DNA of 64,000 nt. Origin: Asaia lannensis NBRC 102526. Its GTDB lineage: Bacteria > Pseudomonadota > Alphaproteobacteria > Acetobacterales > Acetobacteraceae. Shown one piece after another: positions 52,779 to 61,895 of the stretch. The notes beneath the pieces are model-generated. The model saw only the letters and a program-made list of their open reading frames with translations, did no database searches and was not told the origin of the DNA. The stretch lies in contig NZ_JAMXQU010000002.1 of the NCBI RefSeq assembly GCF_024054035.1, positions 186,001 to 250,000 on the forward strand. The letters are read 5' to 3'. Position numbers and translations under genes: made by a program. Position 1 is the stretch's first letter. Every line of letters starts with the position of its first letter.

Positions 52779-54188
52779 ATGTCATCCATGCTCGGCAGGA
52801 TTGCCGCCTTTCCCGCCCAGATCCACGCCCTGCGCAGCCTGTTCGACAATCCGGTCGATGCACTGCCCGAGGCCGTCTTCAGCGAGCGCATTGTCGAACG
52901 CCACCTGATGCGCCAGCATATTGTCTATGTCTGCGCGCCCGATCTCGTGCGCGAGGCGCTGGTCACGCACAGCGCATTTCTGGACAAGGGCGAGGGTCTG
53001 CGCAGAGCCATCGGGCCTGGGCTGGGTCAGGGTCTGCTGTCGGCGGAAGGTGATCAGTGGCGCTGGCAGAGGCAGGCGCTCGCGCCTGTTTTCCGCCCTG
53101 CCGGTACTGCCGCTTTCCTTCCTGCCATGCTCCGTGCGACGGATCGCTGCGTACAGGATCTCGCTCTGTCGGAAGGCAAGGTCGAAATCGATCAGGTGAT
53201 GATGCGTCTGACGGGACGGATCATTGTCGAGACCATGCTGAGCGATCCCGAAGCGGTCGATGCCGATGGTCTTGCCACAGGGCTTGCCACTTTTCTGAAG
53301 CAGACGCGCTGGAGCCTGCTTGGCGATATGCTCGGAACACCCGAATGGCTTCCCCATCCGGGCAAGGTCGAAGGAATGCGCGCAGCACGCGCTTTGCGGC
53401 GTGCAGCCATGGCGCAGATTGGCCGCAGACGGGCGGCACTGTCCCCCGCCCCGGACGATCTGCTATCGCGGCTGCTGCAGGCAAGGGACCCGGAAACCGG
53501 ACGCGCCATGAACGATGAGGAGATCGTCGATAACCTGCTGACCTTCCTGACCGCAGGTCATGAAACCACTGCGCTCGCGCTGGCCTGGACGTTCGACAGG
53601 CTTGGGCGACACCCCGAAACCCTGCGCGCCGTCCAGGCCGAAATCGATGCCTGCTTCGCACAGATCGATCCCGATGCGACCGGTCCTGTCGAGAGTTCTT
53701 CCGCAGACGTCCCGAACGCAACAACACTGACGATGGACCATCTGCAGGACCTCGACTTCACGCGTGCCGTCCTGCGTGAGTCGATGCGCCTCACCCCGCC
53801 AGCGCCTATCATCGTTCGTGAGGTACGAGAGAATTTCACGCTCGACTCTGTTCGCCTCACGCGCGGAACGCGGCTCGTCGTGCCTATCTATGCGATCCAT
53901 CGCCATCATGCTCTGTGGGAGGCCCCGGAAATTTTCGATCCCTCCCGCTTTCTGGGAGCGAACAGTGCCGGCAAGGGAATGGATCGCTATGCCTATCTTC
54001 CGTTTGGCGCGGGGCCACGTATCTGCATCGGCGCGCATTTTGCTGAAACCGAGGCGCTCGTCATTCTCGCGACCATGCTGCGCCGCCTCAAGCTGACCCC
54101 CCTGCTGCGCGACGCTCCTCCCGGGAAGATGGAAATCACTTTCCGACCCGCAAAGCCGCTCCTCATGGCCGTCCAGCGTCGTGCCTGA
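52779..54188 (+). CDS. Cytochrome P450
   Basis: The 469-residue protein is a complete class I-like P450 monooxygenase. The heme thiolate loop FGAGPRICIG (near residue 410) has the cysteine, the I helix has AGHETTALALAW with the oxygen-activating threonines, and the K helix reads ESMR within LRESMRLTPPAPIIVREV. Sequence features such as RTILF-like start, NTASGK and a long C-terminal part recall the bacterial CYP102-unlike soluble types, but the subfamily cannot be named. No ferredoxin or reductase gene is near. Control by the divergent TetR suggests induction by a lipophilic compound or fatty acid. Confidence 0.93.
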   Translation: MSSMLGRIAAFPAQIHALRSLFDNPVDALPEAVFSERIVERHLMRQHIVYVCAPDLVREALVTHSAFLDKGEGLRRAIGPGLGQGLLSAEGDQWRWQRQALAPVFRPAGTAAFLPAMLRATDRCVQDLALSEGKVEIDQVMMRLTGRIIVETMLSDPEAVDADGLATGLATFLKQTRWSLLGDMLGTPEWLPHPGKVEGMRAARALRRAAMAQIGRRRAALSPAPDDLLSRLLQARDPETGRAMNDEEIVDNLLTFLTAGHETTALALAWTFDRLGRHPETLRAVQAEIDACFAQIDPDATGPVESSSADVPNATTLTMDHLQDLDFTRAVLRESMRLTPPAPIIVREVRENFTLDSVRLTRGTRLVVPIYAIHRHHALWEAPEIFDPSRFLGANSAGKGMDRYAYLPFGAGPRICIGAHFAETEALVILATMLRRLKLTPLLRDAPPGKMEITFRPAKPLLMAVQRRA

Positions 54189-54223
54189 CAGCCCGACCGG
54201 GCAGGATATTGCCGGACTGACTG

Positions 54224-55057
54224 TCAGATCGTTTTCATGCGTTTGTCGGGCATGGGGTGCCGGTCTGCATCCACGATTTCGGGCAGGCCGCGAATATCCA
54301 TCTCCAACCTGCGCGGAATGCAGAGCATGTTGCAGGAATACAGGCGAGGGTAGATATTTTCCCGCTCACCTCTGAAATTGGCTTCATTGAACAGAGGTGT
54401 GACATGCCACCAAAGCCGGTAATCAAGTTGCCAGAGATATCTGATCAGGGCAGCTGACTGATCCAGCCTGTCATTCTCCATATAAATGACTGGCTGGTTC
54501 ACCTCGATCGTCTCAGCGGCACCGCGCAGGACCTCCATCTCGAAGCCCTCCACATCGATCTTCATCAAACGGACAGGCCTGTCCCTCACCCAGTCATCGA
54601 GCCTGACACAGGGCACCTTTACAGTGTTGCTACCCTGGGTTCGACTCAGCGACACCCCGCCGAAATTACCCAGATGATGATAATCGGGTTTTTCGAAAGA
54701 AAGCGTTCCCGGCTCCGACGCGCAGGCAAAATTCCATGCCGACACATTGTCGAGCGCGTTAAGCGCAAGGTTTGCGCACAGATTCTGGAACAGGAAGGGC
54801 TGCGGTTCGAACACGACCAGATCGCCCCCGACAGCACGCGCAGCCTGTGCCAGGGCTACGGTCTGGCTGCCGTTATTACCCCCTATTTCCACCACTGTTC
54901 CCGGCTCTGCAATGAAGAACCTGAGCAGCTCGACCTCGTGTTCGCAGTATTCTCCGTATCTGAGCAGAGCCTGCCCGATATAGTAATCGAAACGATTGAT
55001 AAGCATGGTGCCGTAGCGGCACTGTGCCATGTCGTAAGGTGAGGAAGGCTGCTTCAT
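54224..55057 (-). CDS. FkbM-family methyltransferase
   Basis: The 277-residue protein shows the FkbM pattern: EVELLRFFIAEPGTVVEIGGNNGSQTVALAQAA (SAM loop), LVVFEPQPFLFQNLCANLALN, the VRLDDWVRDRPVRLMKIDVEGFEMEVLRGA block, and a C-terminal GERENIYPRLYSCNMLCIP. Such enzymes methylate hydroxyls of sugars or other metabolites, often in glycan loci, but no glycan genes are near. The ATG at 55057 is chosen because the upstream frame (to 55138) is not family-like. It is downstream of the UbiB-like gene on the same strand with about 180 bases between. Confidence 0.86.
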   Translation of the reverse strand: MKQPSSPYDMAQCRYGTMLINRFDYYIGQALLRYGEYCEHEVELLRFFIAEPGTVVEIGGNNGSQTVALAQAARAVGGDLVVFEPQPFLFQNLCANLALNALDNVSAWNFACASEPGTLSFEKPDYHHLGNFGGVSLSRTQGSNTVKVPCVRLDDWVRDRPVRLMKIDVEGFEMEVLRGAAETIEVNQPVIYMENDRLDQSAALIRYLWQLDYRLWWHVTPLFNEANFRGERENIYPRLYSCNMLCIPRRLEMDIRGLPEIVDADRHPMPDKRMKTI

Positions 55058-55239
55058 AGGCGCTGTCTGAACCGATCCGTGGCGGGTCTGCTGGCAGTAG
55101 CCCAAATACCTTGCCTGCAGAACGCAGCCTGCGCTCACAAAACCGGAAGGCTGCTTTCAGACGATGTCGTGGCACAAACTTGGAACAGATACGCCAAGCT
55201 GCGCCCGCTCCTGTTGCATGGTGAACGGGCTGTGCGTCC

Positions 55240-56607
55240 TCAGAGGCTTTCGAGCGGCGGCGGAACGCGTGCGTCAGCAAGGGCGATCTGCTGGCGCTCG
55301 GCAAGGGCTACCTCGTCGAAATCCGCGATGAGTTCCTGAAACAGCTTGTGCCAGTTCAGTTTGGCCTTGAGACGCAGGAACACACTCCCGAGCCCGATGG
55401 CAGAACGATCGACAAGGACGAACTCACGAGACGGACGCACACCGCCGGTACGCTTGAGACCTTCGTAAACACGCTCTGCTATGTCGCGCCCGAAATTGGG
55501 GTCGTCGCTTTCCTGAATGAAGCGCTCGCGGTCATCCATGAGCGGACCGTAGATGAAACGGGCCCATTCATTCAGCACGGCCGCGGTGTCGCGTGAGATC
55601 CCCTTGAAACCCCAGGCTTCATAGGCCGCAAAGGCCATCTCTTCGTTGTTGTCACGCAGCGCATTGAAGAGGTCGATGATACCCTTGATGAAATGGGGCG
55701 GGAAAATACGGATTGCCCCGAAATCGAGCAGGTTCAGCCCCCAATCCGGCCGTACCGTGAAATTGCCCATATGCGGATCGCCATGGATGATCCCGTAGCG
55801 ATAGACCGGGGTGTACCAGGCCTTGAACAGGGCGGTCGCAATGGCATTGCGCTCTTCCTGGCTCGGATTGGTATCGAGAATTTTCTGTATACCCCGGCCG
55901 GAGACCCATTCCATGGTCAGCAGACGGCGTGTGGAAAGTGCCTCGACCGGAAGTGGCACGGTCACTTCGGTAATATGCTGGAGCATATCGTGATAAAGGC
56001 GCATATGGGACGCCTCGCGCTCGTAATCGAGCTCCTCGCGCAGGCGTTCCTCAAGCTCGCGCACCACCTCATCCTGCTTGATGGCAGGCAGGAACTGCTG
56101 CACCAGCCCCACAACGACACGGAACTGGCGCAGATCGGATTCCACGGCCGCATTCATATCCGGATATTGCAGTTTGCAGGCCACATCCTGCCCGTCTGCC
56201 GTCACCGCGCGATGCACCTGACCGAGACTGGCAGCCGCCATGGCCTGGTGGGAAAACGACCGGAACTGACGCTCCCAGTTCACGCCAAGCTCCGTCACCA
56301 TGCGGCGGCGTACGAAGCTCCATGCCATCGGCGGCGCATTGGCCTGGAGCTCGGCAAGCTGGTTGGCGTATTCCTCAGGCAAGGCGCCGGGAATGGTCGA
56401 GAGGATCTGAGCGCCCTTCATGAGCGGTCCCTTGAGACCACCGAGGGCTGCACGCAGATCATTGGCGTGAATGGCCTGATTGGATTTGAAGCCAAGCTTG
56501 TTGCCGATCACGCGGGTAGCGATACCGCCCACGGTTCCCGAGGCACGCGCCATACGCTTGAATTCGCCGAACAGGCCGGTCTGGTCCAGATCTTTGGGGG
56601 TGCTCAT
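55240..56607 (-). CDS. ABC1/UbiB-family atypical kinase
   Basis: The 455-residue protein belongs to the ADCK/UbiB family linked to ubiquinone biosynthesis. Markers are the family's N-terminal GPLMKGAQILSTIPGALPEEY, the alanine-rich loop AMAAASLGQVHRA, the VACKLQYPDM lysine, and the catalytic loop IIHGDPHMGNF followed by LLDFGAIR. In this alphaproteobacterial subgroup the KxGQ motif reads KGAQ. It stops 3 bases before the peptidase gene, whose product is upstream on the same strand, so they are coupled. Which lipid pathway it serves is inferred only from the family. Confidence 0.88.
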   Translation of the reverse strand: MSTPKDLDQTGLFGEFKRMARASGTVGGIATRVIGNKLGFKSNQAIHANDLRAALGGLKGPLMKGAQILSTIPGALPEEYANQLAELQANAPPMAWSFVRRRMVTELGVNWERQFRSFSHQAMAAASLGQVHRAVTADGQDVACKLQYPDMNAAVESDLRQFRVVVGLVQQFLPAIKQDEVVRELEERLREELDYEREASHMRLYHDMLQHITEVTVPLPVEALSTRRLLTMEWVSGRGIQKILDTNPSQEERNAIATALFKAWYTPVYRYGIIHGDPHMGNFTVRPDWGLNLLDFGAIRIFPPHFIKGIIDLFNALRDNNEEMAFAAYEAWGFKGISRDTAAVLNEWARFIYGPLMDDRERFIQESDDPNFGRDIAERVYEGLKRTGGVRPSREFVLVDRSAIGLGSVFLRLKAKLNWHKLFQELIADFDEVALAERQQIALADARVPPPLESL

Positions 56608-56610
56608 CGG

Positions 56611-58422
56611 TTAAGCGCTCTTGTCCTGTTTTTCCTGAGCTTCAAGCTCGTCGATGAAACCTGAAATCACGTCCAGCCCCTTGCGCCAGAAACCGGGATC
56701 GGTCGCATCGAGCCCGAAAGGCGCCAGCAGCTCGGCATGACGTTTGGTGCCACCAGCCTCCAGCATGGCCAGATAACGATCCTGGAACCCGGCTGTTCCA
56801 CCCTGCTCGTTCTGCTCGCCCTGATACACGCCATAAAGCGCATTCACGAGGCAATCGCCAAAAGCATAGGCATAAACATAAAACGGCGAGTGGACGAAAT
56901 GCGGCACGTAAGACCAGTAGGTGTCGTAATCGGGTGTGAAGTCGAAAGCCGGGCCAAGGCTGCGCGTCTGCACTTCACGCCAGATTTCACCCAGACGCTC
57001 CGGTGACAGCTCGCCCTTGCGACGCTCGTCATGCACCTTCACCTCAAACTGGTAAAAGGCAATCTGGCGCACGACCGTGTTCAGCATGTCCTCGACCTTG
57101 CCAGCCAGCATGCGGCGGCGGCGGGCCGGGTCCGTTTCGGCGTCGAGCAATGCCTGAAAGGTCAGCATTTCACCGAAGACTGAAGCAGTCTCGGCAAGGG
57201 TAAGCGGCGTCGACGACTGCAGATATCCCTGTCTTGCCGCCAGAAGCTGATGGGCACCATGGCCCAGCTCATGGGCCAGCGTCATCACATCGCGTGTACG
57301 CCCGTGGTAGTTGAGCAGCACATAAGGATGGGTATCCGGTGTCACGGGATGGGCGAACGCCCCCGATGACTTGCCCGGCACGGGCGGCACATCGATCCAG
57401 TCATTCTCCATGAACTGCCCGACCAGCGCGCCAAGGCGCGGGTCGAAGCGATCATAGGCCGTGCGCACGATCGTCTTGGCCTCTTCCCAGGGGATGAGAC
57501 GGTCCTCATCACCGGGGAGCGGCGCATTGCGGTCCCAGTGTTGGAGCTTGTCCAGACCAAGCCACCCGGCCTTGAGCGCATAATAGCGATGCGCCAGACG
57601 GGCATAATCGGCATCGACGGCCGCTACGAGCGCGTCCACCACCTCGTCCTCGACCATGTTGGCACGGTTGCGGCTCGAGGTCGGGCGCGGAAAGCCACGC
57701 AGCCCGTCCTCGATCGCCTTGTCCTTGGCCAGCGTATTGGTGATCAGGACGAGAAGTCGCTGGTTCGCCCCCAGAACACGGCTGACTTCGGCGGCAGCAA
57801 CACGACGCTTCTCGCGATCCGGGCTCGACATGAGGTTGAGCGCATCACCAAGGGGTCGCTCCTCACCGTCCAGCATAACGGTGAGCGACGCCATCGTTTC
57901 ATCGAACAGGCGGTTCCAGGAAGCGCGGCCCGTCACCGATTTCTCGGACAGTACCTGCTCGACCTCGTCGGTCAGCTGATAGGGCCGCCAGACACGCAGA
58001 TCGCGCAGGAAGGGCGACCAGCGGGCCAGTTCGGCATCCTCGAGCAACCGTTCGAGATGCGCATCTTCCAGACGATTGAGCTCCAGGGTGAAGAACAGCA
58101 TATGCGATGAAATAGCGGTCAGGCGTTCGGTCATGCCCTGCGAGAAACGCCCGGTTGCCGGGTCGGTCGTGCGTGCCGCAAAACCGAGCTGGGCAAACGC
58201 GCCGAGACGACCCATGCGCTGATCGATCTCTTCATACTGTGCAATAACCGAAGCGAGATCGCTGGCGCTTGCACCGGCCAGCTTGCCTTTCCAGCGTTCG
58301 GCAAATGCCTTCGCCTGCGCGTCACACCATGCGAGATCGCGCTCTATGGCGGGATCGTCGAGGCCTGCATACAGATCCGATAGATCCCAGCGGGGCAAGG
58401 TGGGGCTGTCGGCTTGGGCCAT
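56611..58422 (-). CDS. M3-family oligoendopeptidase (PepF-type)
   Basis: The 603-residue metallopeptidase has the zinc motif HELGHGAHQ with the following conserved GYLQSSTPLTLAETASVFGEMLT, in which the glutamate is the third ligand. The N-terminal helices (RWDLSDLYAGLDDP) and C-terminal FVHSPFYVYAYAFGDCL match the oligoendopeptidase F group, which cleaves short cytosolic peptides. The ATG at 58422 has AAGGA upstream; an ATG at 58461 would add 13 residues. It is followed by the UbiB-like gene and preceded by the AMP nucleosidase gene with hairpins between. Confidence 0.93.
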   Translation of the reverse strand: MAQADSPTLPRWDLSDLYAGLDDPAIERDLAWCDAQAKAFAERWKGKLAGASASDLASVIAQYEEIDQRMGRLGAFAQLGFAARTTDPATGRFSQGMTERLTAISSHMLFFTLELNRLEDAHLERLLEDAELARWSPFLRDLRVWRPYQLTDEVEQVLSEKSVTGRASWNRLFDETMASLTVMLDGEERPLGDALNLMSSPDREKRRVAAAEVSRVLGANQRLLVLITNTLAKDKAIEDGLRGFPRPTSSRNRANMVEDEVVDALVAAVDADYARLAHRYYALKAGWLGLDKLQHWDRNAPLPGDEDRLIPWEEAKTIVRTAYDRFDPRLGALVGQFMENDWIDVPPVPGKSSGAFAHPVTPDTHPYVLLNYHGRTRDVMTLAHELGHGAHQLLAARQGYLQSSTPLTLAETASVFGEMLTFQALLDAETDPARRRRMLAGKVEDMLNTVVRQIAFYQFEVKVHDERRKGELSPERLGEIWREVQTRSLGPAFDFTPDYDTYWSYVPHFVHSPFYVYAYAFGDCLVNALYGVYQGEQNEQGGTAGFQDRYLAMLEAGGTKRHAELLAPFGLDATDPGFWRKGLDVISGFIDELEAQEKQDKSA

Positions 58423-58452
58423 GAATTCGGGTCCTTGTTGTCTTTGTCCGTC

Positions 58453-58484
58453 CTGTCTCATCTGGTGACGATCGGATGAGACAG
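58453..58484 (-). other. Hairpin between amn and pepF-type gene
   Basis: CTGTCTCATC and GATGAGACAG form a perfect 10-bp stem with a 12-base loop, about 30 bases upstream of the peptidase start in the mRNA leader. It could be a second terminator or a leader element. Confidence 0.45.
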
Positions 58485-58506
58485 AAAGAGGGGCTTTCCC
58501 CCCTCT
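58481..58506 (-). terminator. Intrinsic terminator of the AMP nucleosidase gene
   Basis: On the minus strand AGAGGGG pairs with CCCCTCT around a 6-base loop, and TTTCTGTCTC follows. The G+C stem plus T-rich tail fits a rho-independent terminator. Confidence 0.7.
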
Positions 58507-58541
58507 CGTGAAATGCCGGGGCTGTTGTCCGCAAAAAACGT

Positions 58542-59990
58542 CTACCGAAAGGCGGGCTCGTCAAATCCGCGCAGTTTGCGAGAGTGAAGGCTGTCCACAC
58601 CCCGTGCGCGCAAAAGCCTCATGGTCTCTATCCCGACCATGAGATGCTGGCTGACACGCTCGCGATAGAAGGCATTGGCCATGCCGCGCAGCTTGAGTTC
58701 GCCATGAAGCGGCTTGTCGGACACGCAAAGCAGCGTGCCATAAGGCACGCGGAACCGGAAACCGTTCGCCGCAATCGTGGCCGATTCCATATCCACGGCA
58801 ATCGACCGGCTCATATTGATCTGCGTGAACAGCGCACGCAGACGCAACTCCCAGTTGCGATTATCGGTTGTCAGCACCGTGCCCGTCCGCAGACGCGTCT
58901 TGATTTCGTGCTCCTGAAGGCCCGTCACGCGTTCCATGGCTTCCTGAAGGGCCACCTGCACCTCGGCAATGGGTGGGACAGGCACCCAGGTCGGCAGATC
59001 GTCGTCAAGCACATGATCGTCACGAACATAGCCATGAGCCAGAACGTAATCGCCAAGCAGCTGCGTGCGTCGCAGGCCTGCGCAATGCCCTACCATCAGC
59101 CAGCAATGCGGGCGCAACACGGCAAGATGATCGGTGATGGTTTTTGCGTTGGAGGGACCGACGCCGATATTGATGAGCGTGATCCCGTCGCCGTCGGGGC
59201 GACAGAGATGATAGGCAGGCATCTGCGGCAGTGAAACGGCAGGCTGCCCCTCCTGCCCCTGCGCCGTATAGACGGCGTCGCCCGGCTCGACGAAAGCCGT
59301 GTATTCGCTGCCCTCATCGACCTGCGCGCGGGCATAGTCGCGAAACCCGTCGACATAACGCTGGTAATTGGTGAGCAGGATGAAACGCTGGAAATGGCGC
59401 GGTGCCGTGCCCGTATAATGATGCAGGCGCGCCAGCGAATAATCCGTCCGCTCAGCCGTAAAAAGCGCGAGGGCGCGAGGCGCATCGGGGTCAGGAATGA
59501 TCTCGCAATTGGCGATCCTGTCATCCGTCGCATGCAGATCGGGCAGGGCATAATTATCCTGCAGGATCTTGAGATCCGCTTCTGTCAGTCCGGTGACTGC
59601 CTCTTCCATCACATAAGGCAAAGGCATGGGGCGTTTGGAAAGACCGACGAAAACAGGCTGACGATAGCAGGCAATCAGGTTTTCGATCTGTGCCTTCCAG
59701 TAGCTCCGGAACAGGCTGGGGCGTGTCAGCGTGGTGCCATAGAAACCCGGCTCCAGAAGAACCCCGAAACGTGGTTTGACATCGTGGGGGATGGAGCCGC
59801 GCGTCAGAGGAAACGCAAGGTAGGGATAATAGCAGTCGGCCGGCTGCCTCGCTGCAAACGCATCGCGCAGTCGTGTTGCCTGCTCGTCATACAGCGCCTC
59901 GATACGATCGAGCGCTGCCTCGGCATCGTGGAATGGCGTGAAGCCTGAGCCGACCTGTTCGAAAACGCTGTCCTGTGCCGCTGTGCTCAT
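58542..59990 (-). CDS. amn: AMP nucleosidase
   Basis: Amn hydrolyses AMP to adenine and ribose 5-phosphate and so adjusts the adenylate pool. The 482-residue protein has the N-terminal domain (CYYPYLAFPLTRGSIPHDVKPRFG) and a C-terminal phosphorylase-like domain with VGPSNAKTITDHLAVLRPHCWLMVGHCAGLRRTQLLGDYVLAHGYVRDDHVLDDDLP and IAVDMESATIAANGFRFRVPYGTLLCVSDKPLHGELK. These features are diagnostic. It is divergent from a small unknown ORF; a palindrome GTTATAAC at 60074 may lie in the promoter. Confidence 0.95.
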   Translation of the reverse strand: MSTAAQDSVFEQVGSGFTPFHDAEAALDRIEALYDEQATRLRDAFAARQPADCYYPYLAFPLTRGSIPHDVKPRFGVLLEPGFYGTTLTRPSLFRSYWKAQIENLIACYRQPVFVGLSKRPMPLPYVMEEAVTGLTEADLKILQDNYALPDLHATDDRIANCEIIPDPDAPRALALFTAERTDYSLARLHHYTGTAPRHFQRFILLTNYQRYVDGFRDYARAQVDEGSEYTAFVEPGDAVYTAQGQEGQPAVSLPQMPAYHLCRPDGDGITLINIGVGPSNAKTITDHLAVLRPHCWLMVGHCAGLRRTQLLGDYVLAHGYVRDDHVLDDDLPTWVPVPPIAEVQVALQEAMERVTGLQEHEIKTRLRTGTVLTTDNRNWELRLRALFTQINMSRSIAVDMESATIAANGFRFRVPYGTLLCVSDKPLHGELKLRGMANAFYRERVSQHLMVGIETMRLLRARGVDSLHSRKLRGFDEPAFR

Positions 59991-60119
59991 CTGCGTGCCT
60001 CGCCCGTTCTGTCCCTGTTTTAGGCACAGGCTAGCCTGAAGCGCGACACGGCGATAGACGGCCTTATCGATACGTTATAACATACGGTGTGGACCTTATC
60101 AGTACCCGGACTTCGTCTC

Positions 60120-60575
60120 ATGCATCCAGCGCTCTTCCATCGTTCCGGCCCCCTCGCCCACCAGACAATGCACGCCGCAAAAGAAACAGGGCGATCCAGT
60201 CACCGCAAACGTCATGCGAGCAACAGCCGCGCGGGCAATGTCGGAGCGGGCAACGATAATGACGGGACATGTCGCAAAACATTGTGGAAGCGCCTCGAAG
60301 GGGATTCGTGGGAAGCATTCGACGCCTTGCCTCGCTCGATAAGACTACGCCTGACGGAACATGTTTATGACGCGTGGTCGGTCAATACCCTTGCCCTGTG
60401 GCAGCATTACAAGAGAGTGCATGGGGCCAATGAGCGCGCCGAGCGGGCGTTGATACGCTATCTCGATTATTGCGAACGGCTCGAGCAACAGGCTTTCGCC
60501 GAACGCCACGGTGCCCTGCCCCATCAGGCCGCTGGCGCCACCCCGTTGCGTTACGGGCCCATCAGTCAGGACTGA
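60120..60575 (+). CDS. Uncharacterised protein, basic N-terminus and helical C-terminus
   Basis: The 151-residue product has a basic, low-complexity first half (rich in arginine, glycine and asparagine) and a second half (about 55-135) that looks like a compact helical domain: WEAFDALPRSIRLRLTEHVYDAW, then LALWQHYKRVHG and ALIRYLDYCERLEQQAF. No family can be named. Three starts are possible (a GTG at 60087 and ATGs at 60120 and 60168); none has a clear ribosome-binding site, and the domain would survive any of them. It is divergent from the AMP nucleosidase gene. Confidence 0.5.
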   Translation: MHPALFHRSGPLAHQTMHAAKETGRSSHRKRHASNSRAGNVGAGNDNDGTCRKTLWKRLEGDSWEAFDALPRSIRLRLTEHVYDAWSVNTLALWQHYKRVHGANERAERALIRYLDYCERLEQQAFAERHGALPHQAAGATPLRYGPISQD

Positions 60576-60965
60576 TCCGACCGGTCGAGTGATTCTACCG
60601 TGCCTCGTTCGCGACGCGTTTGTGGATCTGGAACTGATTGTGTGGAAACGGAAACCTCATCCGGCCACCGCGGAAAAAGTCGCGAAAGAGGACTTTCTAT
60701 GGCTTGAGCGGTGGCCAGATAGCTTCTTCGGTACCGCTAAGTCCTGAAGAGCCATTATGGGCCGCTCCTCGATAAGCGCCGGAGGTCAGGTGTACGGCGC
60801 GGCAGGGCAGGAACACACAAGAAGCAACAAACAATCAGGCACTCCCTAATAATCCTCAGAGGTTCGCGTGACACTGGTAAATGACGGCAAACAGACTTCT
60901 GCCACTCTTGCCGTTCTCTGCCAGTCACAAACCATGATCGTTCGTACGTAGTTGAATGCTGTCGT
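60576..60965. other. Intergenic region before the galactose dehydrogenase end
   Basis: This 390-base stretch has no supported gene. A short plus-strand frame (60511-60747) and a minus-strand frame (60994-60755) are open but lack family resemblance and ribosome-binding sites. Confidence 0.4.
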
Positions 60966-61895
60966 TCATCCAGTGCTGTCATAAAAATGAACACGCGTTC
61001 CGAGAGCCAGAGCCTCCGTCACGAGATCAAGAGGACGTAAGTCGAGAAGTGAGGTGCCCGATGCGATCAGTGCGGCAAAATGATCGTAGACGCCTGCATA
61101 TTCCCTGACATGCGGCAGCGCGACAGGCTTGCCGCCATCAGCAAGACATGCCCCGCCCTGAGTTAACGTAAGATCCCGCCCGTCTGACATGGTCCAGCAT
61201 ATGGTCCATATTTCGCTGGACGGATCATGCCGCCAGTCGAACACAGCCTGCACAGGACAGGCCGTATAACCACCGGCAAGATCGAGCACTGCTCTTGCGG
61301 GCGCCTGCTGACCTCCGAAAAAATCGAGCTTGGCTGCGCAATAAACGATCGGTTCCGCACTCACGGCACAGAGGATCGACAATGCATTGATGCCGGCATC
61401 GAACACGCCAAGCGCGCCTGGCCTCCACAGCCATTCGGCACCCGGATGCCATTTATCGGCGTTTTCTTTCCACGCGACTTTCACAGCGATTGGATCGTGC
61501 TCGCGCAATATCGTCTGCAGGGGAGCGATTGCCGCGGCATAGACTGAATGCCATGCCGAAAACAGCGTGCACCTTTTCTGCTTCGCAAGGTCGCTCAATA
61601 TCTGCCCCTGCGAGCGCGTGAGTGTTGGCGGTTTTTCGAGCAGGACATGCCACCCCGCTGCAATTGCCTTGCAGGCGAGGTCGTAGCGACAATCGGGCGG
61701 GGTGCAGATCGAGACAGCATCGATGGCCGTCCTGCTTTCGATCAAGGCCTCGATGGACGTAAAAACTGGAAGATCAAGCGAGACAGGTACGGGCGAAACG
61801 ACCGCGACGACCCGAAAAGCCGGATGATCGCGCAGGGCCGGCAAATGCTCATGACGTGCGATATGACCGACACCGACAAGGGCAATTCTGATCAT
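60966..61895 (-). CDS. Gfo/Idh/MocA-family dehydrogenase, galactose dehydrogenase-like
   Basis: The 309-residue protein opens with the Rossmann motif IRIALVGVGHIARHEHLPAL and has the EKPP motif (LLEKPPTLT) typical of the Gfo/Idh/MocA family, then KVAWKENADKWHPGAEWLWRPGALGVFDAGINALS, which matches the D-galactose 1-dehydrogenase group. It would oxidise galactose (or a related aldose) to the lactone in the cytosol. The ATG at 61895 overlaps the stop of the transporter gene by 4 bases, which supports a shared substrate. The frame is open far upstream over the transporter but that is not coding. Confidence 0.8.
   Translation of the reverse strand: MIRIALVGVGHIARHEHLPALRDHPAFRVVAVVSPVPVSLDLPVFTSIEALIESRTAIDAVSICTPPDCRYDLACKAIAAGWHVLLEKPPTLTRSQGQILSDLAKQKRCTLFSAWHSVYAAAIAPLQTILREHDPIAVKVAWKENADKWHPGAEWLWRPGALGVFDAGINALSILCAVSAEPIVYCAAKLDFFGGQQAPARAVLDLAGGYTACPVQAVFDWRHDPSSEIWTICWTMSDGRDLTLTQGGACLADGGKPVALPHVREYAGVYDHFAALIASGTSLLDLRPLDLVTEALALGTRVHFYDSTG

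Noticed and set aside
60511-60747. 78-codon frame after the unknown ORF
   Set aside because: It overlaps the end of the previous gene, has no ribosome-binding site and no recognisable pattern.
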